A stretch of 64,000 bases of DNA from Lepidurus packardi (lineage: Eukaryota > Arthropoda > Branchiopoda > Notostraca > Triopsidae): contig JAKZAN010000005.1 of assembly GCA_023053545.1 (NCBI GenBank), positions 13,330,001 through 13,394,000 of the forward strand. Direction: 5' to 3'. The position numbers were made by a program, and so were the translations under genes. The notes below the pieces were generated by a model. That model did not search any database, had not been told where the DNA came from, and saw nothing but the letters and a program-made list of their open reading frames with translations. This document shows positions 37,601-48,073 of this stretch, piece by piece. How positions within the stretch are numbered: position 1 is the first letter of the stretch; each line of letters begins with the position of its first letter.

Positions 37601-39174
37601 TCTTTAATTATGTATTTGTAGTTATTTATTATATTTCTACCGCAATCTTGCTCGTCGCTACCATCCCGGCAATGCCAAATGCGGTCGCAGCGGTGGACGG
37701 CATTGATGCAAGTGTCTTCGCAACGAAATTCGTTGGGCAGGCAACCTGAAAGTAGAAATGCCCGGTTGGAAACAATACCGCAGCAATCGATTTGAATCTT
37801 TTCTGTCACATTTCCTAAAACTAGCTCAAGATAAAGAGTGCTTGCTTAAGACCCAGCGAAGAGCTTTTGCAAGAATTTAATAGATGTTGTTGTCACTTGA
37901 AACTTTTTTTTTGGTGGTATTGCTAGACAGAAATATTCAGATATTTATTAAAGAAATTGCTTTACAGATTTATACGTTAAAAATTAGCATGTAAAGCGTA
38001 AAGTCTTTCAGGCGCTGAAGCGTTCAAGCCCTTTTGGGGATTTAAAAGTTGTAAAAAAATATCTGAAGAAATCGGGAGTCATATTGCTTCGCAGAAATTT
38101 TGCAGCCCCTTCCTTTTGTATTTTAAAAAATTGGTATTGCCGGTTGTAAGCCATTGCAATTAAGACATCCAATTGCTTGAAATGAATTGGCAGAAATCCG
38201 CTAAGGAATAAGCTGAAAGAAATTACTTCTTCAAGTTATTTTTTCAGCAATTCAATTGATAAGCATTGCTCGCTGATCCATGGAATTGCTTTCTTAAAAA
38301 ATACAAAATCGAGCAGAAAGCAATCCGCAGAAATCCATCCGAAATAGTCAGAAATATTGCTTTTATCTAATTTTCTTACGTTTTAAAGATGAATTCGAGA
38401 TAGACTGGCATTGATGCTTTTGCAAAGAAGGACTCCCTTTCATTAAAAAGAGATGGTGGGATACAATGAGAAGGGATAGACAGATATGGGCAGAAATTGG
38501 ACAGAAATACACCGAATACGGCTCGAATTTAGTTTCTCACTCTCTGAAGGCCTTTCATGAATGGCATCTATTTCAAGAAAGGCGAAAAATGTATCCGCAT
38601 CCATCTCAAGAATTCCGGAAAATATGACAGGTATTGTCATACATTGGACAGAAATGCGGCTAGAACTTACGTTTGTTCTCAAGCTACCGAAAATTAATTA
38701 TGTACCATAAATCGCTTGAAATTATAAACACTTGCGAATGAAGGAGAAACAAAAGTGCGAAGCAATAAGCAGAAACTTGGATACATCTTCAGTAGTACTG
38801 GCTTTTGCTCTTAGTTTCTTAGGAATGAATAATGATTCGTTTAGCGTAATACAGTGAGATGAAAAACGCTTTAAAAAGGTAGACATTTTGAAAAAGAAAT
38901 GAGCAGAAATGGTCTCACCACATTGCTGCACGCTCTCATCCAACTCGTTACTACAGTCAGGTGTCCCGTCACACATCAAAAGCTGGGGAATAACTTCCTG
39001 GTCGCTGCAGCAGAAATAGTCCGTGGTGTTATCCTTAATGGCTGGGCCAGGCTTCGCAGCAATGGAAGAGCAAAGGGGCTTTTCCGTCGCCTTAGGGGAC
39101 CATTTCTTCTCTAATCCTTCGCTTACACTTACAAAGTAGACGCATAAGAGCGATACCCAATTAGATGTTCCCAT
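28681..39174 (-). CDS. GRL101-type G-protein-coupled receptor (12 LDLa modules, LRRs, 7TM)
   Basis: A plasma-membrane receptor with the architecture of Lymnaea GRL101 and relaxin-receptor relatives; ligand unknown. Coding order: signal peptide plus LDLa 1 (39174-38919); LDLa 2-12 at 37745-37641, 37554-37438, 37012-36890, 35585-35487, 35423-35283, 35197-35024, 34736-34599, 34383-34267, 34151-34038, 33967-33833 and 33756-33637; LRR N-cap (32967-32853); LRR exons 32662-32519, 32440-32369, 32263-32192 and 31903-31832; hinge and TM1 (31642-31427); then 30650-30451, 30282-30135, 30066-29975, 29893-29673, 29578-29422, 29262-29064 and 28957-28681. Total about 1,207 residues. TM landmarks are NLAVGD (TM2), DRF in place of DRY (TM3), CWLP (TM6) and NPILY (TM7). 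Each LDLa is its own phase 1-1 exon, and the LRR exons are phase 2-2, mostly 72 nt. The intron after the last LRR uses a GC donor. The cytoplasmic tail is Ser/Arg-rich. Confidence 0.9.
36866..36884. repeat. T19 homopolymer
   Basis: Nineteen T on the plus strand (A19 in the receptor transcript) start a few bases after the 5' splice site of LDLa exon 4. The length is likely to be variable or mis-sequenced. Confidence 0.85.
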
Positions 39175-39686
39175 TTCTTTGTCTTCTTCTAAACTAAGTA
39201 TTTCTTCGCAGTATTTCTAAACTCCCAGAGATAAGGTCCTTAATTTTCAAGTTAATTCTTGACACGTGTCGACGTTGACATGGAATTTGATACAAAATAA
39301 GGTTGGACAGTACCCAATTGACTGAGAAACAAGTGTAAAGGGCCGGAACTGTAACTGAAGCACGAAAGATCTTCGTCCAAGGGCTTTTATGAGGCGGAGG
39401 TCGTGGGGGTTTACCACTGCGCCTGCGCTGAGGTGGGAACGTATAAAAAGGAGCTCAGAATTGGGCAGAAAATCAAGTTAACACTCGCGTTTAGTGAGGA
39501 AGAGAGAAATTGAAGGTCTTACTCGGAACCAATCTATTAATTAATTGATCTAACTTGTTTCCTCGCGCTATTAACGGTTAATTTCTCAGTTTTTAATGGC
39601 AAAATTCTGGAACATTTTTCTCATTTTATTATTTCATTCAGGGGTATTCTTTGTTTAGCACGTGGAATTCTGGAGGCAAAGGAACG
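39175..39686. promoter_or_regulatory. Divergent promoter region with a TATA box facing EXOSC1
   Basis: The receptor (-) and EXOSC1 (+) start codons face away from each other across 512 bases. TATAAAAAG at 39442-39450 is oriented toward EXOSC1, with a likely start site about 30 bases downstream. The ATG of EXOSC1 lies about 240 bases after the TATA box. A CAG at 39640, after a pyrimidine-rich run, suggests an intron in the 5' leader. Confidence 0.5.
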
Positions 39687-41123
39687 ATGGCGACCACAGA
39701 GCCTATGTATACTATCCCAGGTAAGCTTTCTAACAATTCGTGTGTTTATTAGGTATTTTGGAAATCGTTGAATTAAAAGGTGATTTTTTCTTTAATTTTT
39801 TTTTATTCAAGGACAAAGGATTTGTGCGTTGGATGAAGAGCACGTGGCAGGAGAAGGAACCTATGCTCGACAAGGATATATTATTTCGACATTATTGGGC
39901 CTAGTGCGGTTGAAAAACATTTCCGAGAATCCGAAGGTATCAAAACTCGCATCGTTTTCTTTCTTATAGAGGTATTAACCTACAGAAGCGAAGACACTCG
40001 GTCGTTAACCGTTTTCGGGTTTTCTTATCTCATACTACCACTTTTTCAAGAATTAACGAGTTCGTTAATTAACACAACAGCTGTTTCTAGATCGTTAAAG
40101 CTTTGAATTCCTGAACTTTCCTTTAAAATTCGTCTCCAGATCTCCATTTACAAGGGTATTAAGCGCTCTAATTAAGAGCGCTAGAAAATTGTTGAGCGTT
40201 AGGCAATCTTCGGGAAGAGTGGGAATAAGAGTGGGGCGTGGGTTACAGAGCGGTCTGACCAGTTTGAGTGTCCTGGGGAGTCCACCGTGTTGCAACAATA
40301 GGAGAAATGAGATCAGGCGATTCGAGAGTGTGTTTGATCTTTTGATTCGATGACTCGGGCTAGAGGAAAATGTTGACCATGCTTTACATTGATTGTTGAC
40401 CTTTTTAGTAACTGCATTGACTTAACTCTTCAGACTTGTTTGAATGCGGGAAAAGGTTTCGAGCGAGATTTTCAAGCGGTTTCTTGATTCCTTGCATTTT
40501 TCTGGCTAGAGAGTACTGGTTCAAGTTCATCCGCTGAAAAAACCGGCAGTGGTTCCAGCCGCGGGCGACGTGGTTACAGCGAAAGTCATGTCGGTGAATC
40601 CACGCTTCGTCAAAGTGTCCATCTTGTGCGTCAAGGAGTACAACTTGGCGGAGCCCTTTCACGGGCTAATTCGTAAAGAAGACGTTCGAGCCACGGAGAA
40701 AGATAAAGTGGAACTGGGGAAAAGTTTCCGACCTGGCGACGTCATTCTAGCGCGGGTGGTAAGGAGAAAGAAACGAGAAGGGATCCAAAATTAAACCGTT
40801 AAGTTTTATGATTGTAGTTGTCATTGGGAGACGCTTCGGCATATCTACTGACAACGGCTGAAAACGAGCTGGGCGTTGTCATGGCTAGCAGCGAATCCGG
40901 TAACTAAGAGTTTTCATGTCCATTAGCTGCAAAATCAAATGTTTCCTTATTTTTGTCCTGCGCTTTTACTTTGATAGGAGTATTGATGGTGCCGGTTGGC
41001 TGGGAGGAAATGCAGTGTCCTGTAACTTTCCTAAAGCAGTACCGGAAAGTGGCCAAGGTAATAAGCTTAGACGAGAAGCAGCTTACCGGGGAAGGTCCGC
41101 TGTCTTCCGAAAGAAAAGTATAA
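39687..41123 (+). CDS. EXOSC1: RNA exosome cap subunit CSL4
   Basis: CSL4 is one of three S1/KH cap proteins of the nuclear and cytoplasmic RNA exosome, which degrades and trims RNA 3' ends. Exons: 39687-39720, 39812-39936, 40510-40758, 40818-40899 and 40978-41123, joined in frame to 211 residues, near the usual CSL4 length. The N-terminal domain begins MYTIPGQRICALDEEHVAGEGTY-like, with the conserved G-Y and LLG segment. The S1 domain covers about residues 60-155, including PAAGDVVTAKVMSVNPRFV, GLIRKEDVRATEKD and FRPGDVILARVLSLGD. The C-terminal zinc-ribbon-like part (MVPVGWEEMQCPVT) follows; only one Cys is visible there, so the metal site appears lost, as in other animal CSL4 proteins. Confidence 0.93.
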
Positions 41124-41656
41124 GACTAGATGTGTAAAGAGTGTTCTGTGTTGCGTTTATAAATATCTTTCCAAGAAAAATAGCCGTTATTTTCAGTTGA
41201 GGAAATGGATGTCAGCCATTTTTAACAGATCAGAAATGGTTTAAAACGAGGTTTTGGTGCAATTTTGAAAGGTCTTTCCAGTGGTTTTTCTTCGAACTTG
41301 AATTTGGCGCTCTCAATAATTCTAGTTCAGCCATCTGTAAAAATCTAGTTCCTATTCATGGGAAGAAATTTAACCCTTCGATTGTGTCCCTACATTCTTT
41401 AGTGAAATTATATACATTTTTAGTCCAGTTCCTCCTAGAAACAATGCAACGGATTCTTTCCACATTTGAATTTAGCGTCTAAAAGTGTGAATTGATTCTT
41501 CTTACCGGGAACGCCATCTATGGAGCTAAGCTGTCACCACGTATTGAGCCTAATACACTGCAATGGCGAACGTTTTGTTGTGGCTGCAGTGACTTTTCCG
41601 ACGTTTCACAACTTTTGGTGCAAATTAGCTAACTAAGGGACCTTTTTAGCGTATAA
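41124..41656. other. Intergenic region between EXOSC1 and TCERG1
   Basis: This holds the EXOSC1 3' end and the TCERG1 upstream region, on the same strand. I see no further gene. Confidence 0.6.
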
Positions 41657-44600
41657 ATGTATGACTCTGAAGATAATAACGACTTCGAAGAAGGTAATGT
41701 TCTTTACAATCTCTTATTTTCATCGTAATCTCTTAAAAATATGAGCCTTATTAATTCCATTTCCAAGCAACGTATTTCTCCACTCTTGTTGGAAACATTT
41801 CAATCAATAGACAACACCTAAAGCTATCTGCTTTTTGTTAAATTAAATTCCATGTTAATATCACGTGTGAGTTATCTTTTAGGACCATAATATAGCATTT
41901 TTTCTTAAGTTTTCTCTGAATGCACTGAATTTATTTGCATTTGTATGGCGTTTTTAGATGACCGTGGGAACATGCCAAATGAAAACCCAGAACCTCCACC
42001 AGTAGGCCGGAACTTTCATCCGCCAACCCGACCTGGTTGGACTCCAAGACCAGGTTTTCAACCCAGAATGGGTTTCAGACCTCGTTTTCCTCCTCGAGGT
42101 CCCCCCTACATGGATGGTAACATTGCGACAACTCAAAATTAGAGTTCCCAACGCACATTAACTCACTTGGTGTGTCTTTCTAAAGGTCCTCCTCCACCGA
42201 TGGGTGGCCCTTATGGCGGTCCACGTGGTCCAGGAGGTCCTGGTCCCCGGTTTGGCCCTCCTGGACCCAACTTTGATTATGGAGACGGTTGGGGACCTGG
42301 TCCTAATGCTCCTCTCCGTGGTCCACCCCCTATGGTAGTTTCATTGTGCTCTTTTCCACTATTTTATTCCGTTTTTTTAGACTATTTCAGTCAAATCTTT
42401 CAAGTTTCTGATCTATTTTAGTGTATATAAACTCACCTTCATCGTTTTTATGTTTACAAATGTTCACATTGGTCTATTTTTCAGGGTGGTCCGCCTCGTA
42501 TGGGCATGCCGAACCTCTCAGCCCCGCCCCCTAACTCCGGCCCCCCTTTTTACCCTCCTCCAACGGGTTCCAACGCTCCTTCCAGCTTTCCCAGCACGCC
42601 AGGCGCTCCAGGGACTTTACCGCCCGATTTGCAAGGCGAAGTTTGGGTGGAAACCAAAGCTGGCGAAGGGAAGTCGTATTTTTACCACGTGAAGACCCGG
42701 GAGACAACCTGGGCCAAGCCAGAGGGGCCCAACGTCAAGATCTTGACTCAGCCCCAGCTCGAAGCCATGGTCCAAGCGGCTGGCATGCCTAATCAACAAC
42801 AAAACTTGCCTGGGACCCAACAATACCCCGGAATGGGTCAAGATCCGCCCAAATCCGATGTTCCTATGTTCAACCCGGCGTTTCCTCCACCGAACATGCA
42901 GAATATGCATCCTCCGATGAATCTGGGGGGTCCTCCACCTAATATCTCGGCTTTGGCGCAACAAGCAGGGGCCTGGGCGGCTGGAGTGGGCTACGGAGCC
43001 CCGCCTGCCATGTCTCAGCACGTGCCGACACCCACCGCGGTCGCAGAATGGACTGAGCACATCTCTCCTGATGGGAAACCGTACTATTACAATGCTAAAA
43101 CGGGCGAATCGGTTTGGGAAAAGCCGGCAGCCATGAAAAGTGGGCTTGGAGCGATGAATGGAACGGTTCTACAACCCGTACCTGCTCCTACGATGCAAAT
43201 GACCTTATCCCAGCCTGGAAGGTACAGCGTGAATGAGATTTTACTGTTTTTAAATGGTATTTTTTAAGTTCTTTTGTTTTTCTTTCTTCCTAGTGGAATT
43301 GTGGCAGAAGCTAAGCCCATGGCCAAGGAAACGAAACTGGATGATAACAGCAAAGGAGATAAGTCGAGGCCAATCATGTCTACGCCAGTTCCTGGCACTC
43401 CATGGTAATGAGTTCATTCATTGAGGTTCATTAAGGGTTAATTCCAGAACAGTGCGTTTTTTTCATGAATGGGTTGATTATTCCTGAAAAAAGGATTGAC
43501 TACGCTGGAAAAGCTTTCTAAGACAGCAAAATTGGCTTTGATCGAGAGTAATCGATTTTTTAAGGAAATGTTTAAGAAGAAATTTAATTTTCCTTATTTA
43601 AAAAAATGTATTTTAATTTTTTTTTTTATTTAGGTGTGTGGTGTGGACAGGCGATCTACGTGTCTTTTTTTACAATCCTTCTACTCGGACGTCCATCTGG
43701 GAGCGTCCGCCTGATCTCGTGGGGCGTGTGGACGTGGATAAGCTGGTAGCCACGCCTCCTGGTGGGGCTCCCGCTCCGTTAGCGCCTGTCGCAGCCCCTA
43801 ATGCCATTGCAACTGTAACTGTTGCCCCCCTGGCGACATTAGTTGCTCCTAGCCAGTTAACTGTCATTGATCCGGGAGCAGCTGTCCCTGGCACGCAAGA
43901 AGTGGTGAAACTCGACGATGATTCCGAAGAGGAAGAGTCAGGCGAACCGAGCGCCAAACGCGTCAAGTTGGATGTGAGCGAAGACAGCCAAGAAGCGCCC
44001 GGAATGGCGGCGGAACTTCCCACAGAAGTGGTGGAGATTGACGCGCCGGAAGTGAAAGACGCGGCGGTGGAAGCGGAGGCTAAAGCAGCAAAGCAAAGAG
44101 CGTTGATTCCGCTGGATACACGAATGGCGCAGTTTCGAGAAATGTTGGTGGAGAAAGAAGTATCGGCCTTTTCTACATGGGAGAAGGAATTGCATAAGAT
44201 CGTTTTTGATGCGAGATATTTGCTCTTGACGTCGAAGGAAAGAAAGCAAGTCTTCGAGAAGTATGTGAAAGAGCGAGCCGAGGAGGAGAAGAAGGAGAAG
44301 AAGAGCAAGTTGAAGGAGCGACGCGACGAGTACCGGCAATTGTTGGAAGAAGCCAAACTGGTGGGCAAGTGAGTAGTTTTTCTTTATTCTTAAGTCTTTT
44401 TTTAGCCCTTTTCGGGATATTCCTTGAGAACTGGTAGATTTACCGGTTTTGACAAATATAACAAAGTTGCTCGACGAATGCACTGAGTGCTGAACTGGTT
44501 CGACACTGGTTCAGCACTGGGGCGCACCGAGTCCTGCACTGAGTGCAGTCGTCCGGTGCTATTTTCCGGAAATTGTTTTAAAAATAGGTCAACTGAGCTT

Positions 44601-47600
44601 GGAACGGTAGTTACTTCAGGAAATAATATAAGGCTTTGTCATTTCAAGGTCTACTTTTTCGGATTTTCAACACAAGTATGGGAAAGACGAGAGATTCCGG
44701 AATATCGAAAAATTGCGCGAACGCGAGTCATTGTTCAATGAGTACATCGTGGAAATCCGGCGCAAAGAGCAAGAAGATAAGCAGAAACGACGCGAACGCG
44801 TAAGTTCCCTTTTTTCCTCTTTTCTTCCACATTTTTAGTTCAGTTTAACTTTCCAATGAAAAGCTTACTCGTTTCGATTTTTTTTGGAGCGAATCGAATA
44901 TCGTTCTTGGAAGCTAGTCTCAGCAGTGCGTTAATTTTCTGTTACGAAAGTCTGTTTGAGAATTTTCTCCGTTTTTAATATTATAAGCTGAAATTTTAAC
45001 TATTTAATTTTGCTATTCTCAGCTGATCATTTCAAAAGCGAATTTAGTGTAAGAAAACTTGTAGGTTTAAACGTAATTCAGGTGATTTTTTAAGGATTAT
45101 AAACTTGAAATAGTTTCGTTGAATTTGAATATTGATTAAGGAATGTTCATTGATCGTTTCTTGAGGATTTCTTTATTCAGTTACAAATTGGGTGTAAAAT
45201 AAATATAAAGACACAGAAAATTAACGCTGAAAAAAGTGCGTATGGATCACAATAGCAAGGGTTAACAAGGTTTGTCGTATGTAATATGTGTAATGCTTAT
45301 CGTTGCGCATAGTCCCGCGCAGGCTGATACTGCGTTTTTTGGCCACGCCGCCTTCGTGTACGACCGCGGTTTCCTGCTCTTCACCTGCGCAAACCTATGG
45401 GAGTTAACTTGCACCGTGTTCGTGGCCCTTAAAAGACCGGCGGAGTCTGCGTCTTGCGCGCCGAGTTGAGTGCGCAAGCGCCTCCGAGCGCGGTCGCCAA
45501 TCGCCCAATCACACACAGGTCTTGCTCAACCCACTCAAAAAAAGACTTCAGCTAATCCATTTTCTAGCTCCCGCAGAAATTCTGGGCCCCTCTAAACTGA
45601 TCTTTGAAACAATTCAAACAATGGAAAAATCGATTTGAAATTTCAGTAACTTATTATTTTTAAATAATCCATTTTGCTTTAGTCCTTCTGAATTACTCGT
45701 TGATCTGTCTTAATCTCATTTAGGTGTCAATTGTAGGGAATTATTAATTTAGGATTATTTCTGCGTCGAAAGTTGTATGATTTAGGACAGAAATTGTGAT
45801 GCGCAATAAGCTTTGTTGTTGATTCATTGCCAAGTTCAATGTCTAGATGGCGCCACTAGGACCGGAAATGTCTCATATTTTTTAATAATGGATTATTTTT
45901 TATTGTTAATATGAAGATTTTTGAAAGAAATTAGGTGGAATTTGTGCTAATTACTTGATTTTCTTATTTTTTGGCGCGCGGATGGGTTTTGACGCGGTTG
46001 TAGGCACGGAAGGAGTTCATGGAGATGTTGAAGGAAGTGCTGGGCCACGACATGGAACGCTACGGGCGGTGGGCGGAGGCTCGGCGTAAGTTGCAGAGCG
46101 ACGATCGTTACGATTCCGTGGAATCGAGTTCTTTGCGTGAAGAATACTTCCAGGATTACTGGGTGAAAGTGAAGGAGAAGGTCAAAGAACGCGTGAGTAA
46201 GCGTTCGCGCACTCGATCGCGCGACCGCGAACGGGACAAAGAACGCGAACGCGAGAAAGAACGTGAGAAGGAGAAGAAACGGGACAGAGAACGCAAGCTG
46301 CGCAAAGAGGAAGAGAAGCACCGCAAGAAGGAAAAGCGCGAGAAGCGCAAGAAGGAGAAGAAGAAGCGCAAAGAGGAGGATTTGAGTGAAGTGGAGGACG
46401 GCGAACCCGACGACAGTGAAAATGAAGTGGAGGAGGAACAGCGAGAAGAGGGCGAGATTGACGAAGACGAGAAAAAAGAGGAAGAGGAGTCCTTCGACCT
46501 GTCGTCCTTGGAGGACGAGGTGGTGGACGAACGCGAACCGCGTCGGAAGCACAAAAAGCGCAAACGCAGTCGCGAGAAGGATGAAAGTGGGGAAGAAGAA
46601 CACGACCCAGAGGAGGAAAACTATGAACGGGAAAACCGCGAACGCGAGCGGAAGGACAAGGAACGGAAGATACGCGCCGAGCAGAGCTTGCGCGAACGCG
46701 AACGCGAAGTTCAGCGCACCATGGCGGGCGTTATGCGCGACCGTGACAAGGAAAGGCTGTTGCACCAGTACGAAGAAGCCGTGCAGACGTTTCAGACGTT
46801 GTTGGTCGACTCCGTGCGCCACCCGGACGTGGGCTGGAAGGACGCCAAGCGCGCTATGCGCAGAGATGCGCGGTGGGACGCCACGGGTTCCTTGGACAAG
46901 GAAGAACGGGAGAAGTTGTTTTCGCAGCATTTGGAGCAGTTGGCCAAGAAACGGCAGATGAGATTCCGGGAGTGTCTCGCGGAAGTGCAAGGGTTGACTT
47001 TGGTGTCGTCTTGGCGCGAAGTGCGCAAAGTCATCAAGGAAGACCCCCGTTTGCTCAAGTTCTCCACGTCTGACCGCGTAATTTCATGTTTTGATGCGCG
47101 CTCTTTCATATTGACTGATTTTTTTCTTGTTTTTTACGCAGAAATGCGAAAAAGAATTCCGCGAATTTATGAAGGACAGAATTGTAGCAGCCAAGGCAGA
47201 TTTCCGCGAATTATTGCGCGTAAGTATGTTATTAAGTGAATTTAAATTCTTTAAACGAAGCAGTGTTCCGGAACTTTCAAAAAAGTTCCCTTCAATTGAG
47301 CTGAACTGATCTGAACGGCGTTGCAGGAATCGGATCGTTTTTTCGTACGGAACTTTATTTTTAAAAATTGGTTTTCATAAAATTGTCGGATTTTTGATCG
47401 GAACTGAGCTTTCATAATCTTGCGATCCGGAACTAGTTCTCTTGAAAATGTTGCAGAATTCGAACTGAACGACAGAAGTTGAATGACCGTATAATGATCG
47501 AAGATCCGAAAAAAAAGAAGTTCCGGAACGAGGATTACAAATGCAACTTACTTTAACATTTTCTCAATTGATTTCTGAAAATTCCAGGAAAATAAGTTCA

Positions 47601-47809
47601 TCAGCCACAAGACGTTGAAAGCCGTCGATGACAATCCGCAAGTGCTCCAAGACTTGGAAGAGCGTTTGACCAACGATAAGCGCTACTTGGTACTGGAACC
47701 GCTGGCATCCGATCGCAAGTCCTTGTTGATGGCTTACTTGGAAGATTTGGATCGTCGAGGCCCTCCCCCTCCGCCCACCGCCACTGAACCCAATCGGCGA
47801 GGAAAGTAA
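41657..47809 (+). CDS. TCERG1: Transcription elongation regulator 1 (CA150)
   Basis: A nuclear protein that couples RNA polymerase II elongation to splicing: WW domains bind proline-rich splicing factors and FF domains bind the phosphorylated polymerase tail. Exons: 41657-41693, 41958-42116, 42186-42334, 42485-43221, 43294-43404, 43634-44368, 44649-44799, 46004-47077, 47142-47219 and 47588-47809, about 1,150 residues. A Pro/Gly-rich N-terminus precedes WW1 ([20 protein letters not shown]), WW2 ([20 protein letters not shown]) and WW3 ([18 protein letters not shown]). FF1 begins at [10 protein letters not shown]2 at the [15 protein letters not shown] exon, FF3 at [12 protein letters not shown]4-FF6 follow, ending in [19 protein letters not shown], the family signature. 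Between FF3 and FF4 is a Lys/Arg/Glu-rich insertion of about 170 residues, far longer than in vertebrate TCERG1. The Gln/Ala repeat of vertebrates is absent. Confidence 0.95.
45230..45540. other. GC-rich island inside a TCERG1 intron
   Basis: In an otherwise AT-rich 1.2-kb intron (44800-46003), this block is rich in GC and CpG, carries two CCAAT motifs near 45497-45508, and keeps open frames of 65 codons (+, 45272-45469) and 84 codons (-, 45262-45516). Neither frame resembles a family I know. It could be a cryptic promoter, an alternative exon or an inserted element. Confidence 0.4.
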
Positions 47810-48073
47810 GAATCGAGCGAGCGTGAGTAAACACAAAAAAGGAAGGGTTTTTTTAACTACTTTTTTGCCATTTGATGAAGAATCTTGGGGGCGCGAACGG
47901 GGGATTCATGTTTTGTATTTCATTCGGAAGATGTCTCGCATTTTTTTTAATCCATTACACCTCCCTTACCCCCAACCGTAATTAATACAAACTTAGGTTC
48001 ATTCGTGGTGAAAAAGGGTTTCAAACTATGGCTGGTATTTCTTTTTACAATTCAGTGCATTCTTTTGATGTTT
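47810..48073. other. Short intergenic gap between converging genes
   Basis: TCERG1 (+) and the F-box gene (-) end 264 bases apart, so their 3' untranslated regions probably abut or overlap. No other feature seen. Confidence 0.6.

Noticed and set aside
43670-44368. 232-codon Ser-rich frame on the minus strand
   Set aside because: Antisense of the WW3-FF1 exon of TCERG1.
45947-46990. 347-codon frame on the minus strand
   Set aside because: Shadow of the charged TCERG1 exon; Lys/Glu codons read backward give Phe/Leu, producing a false hydrophobic protein.
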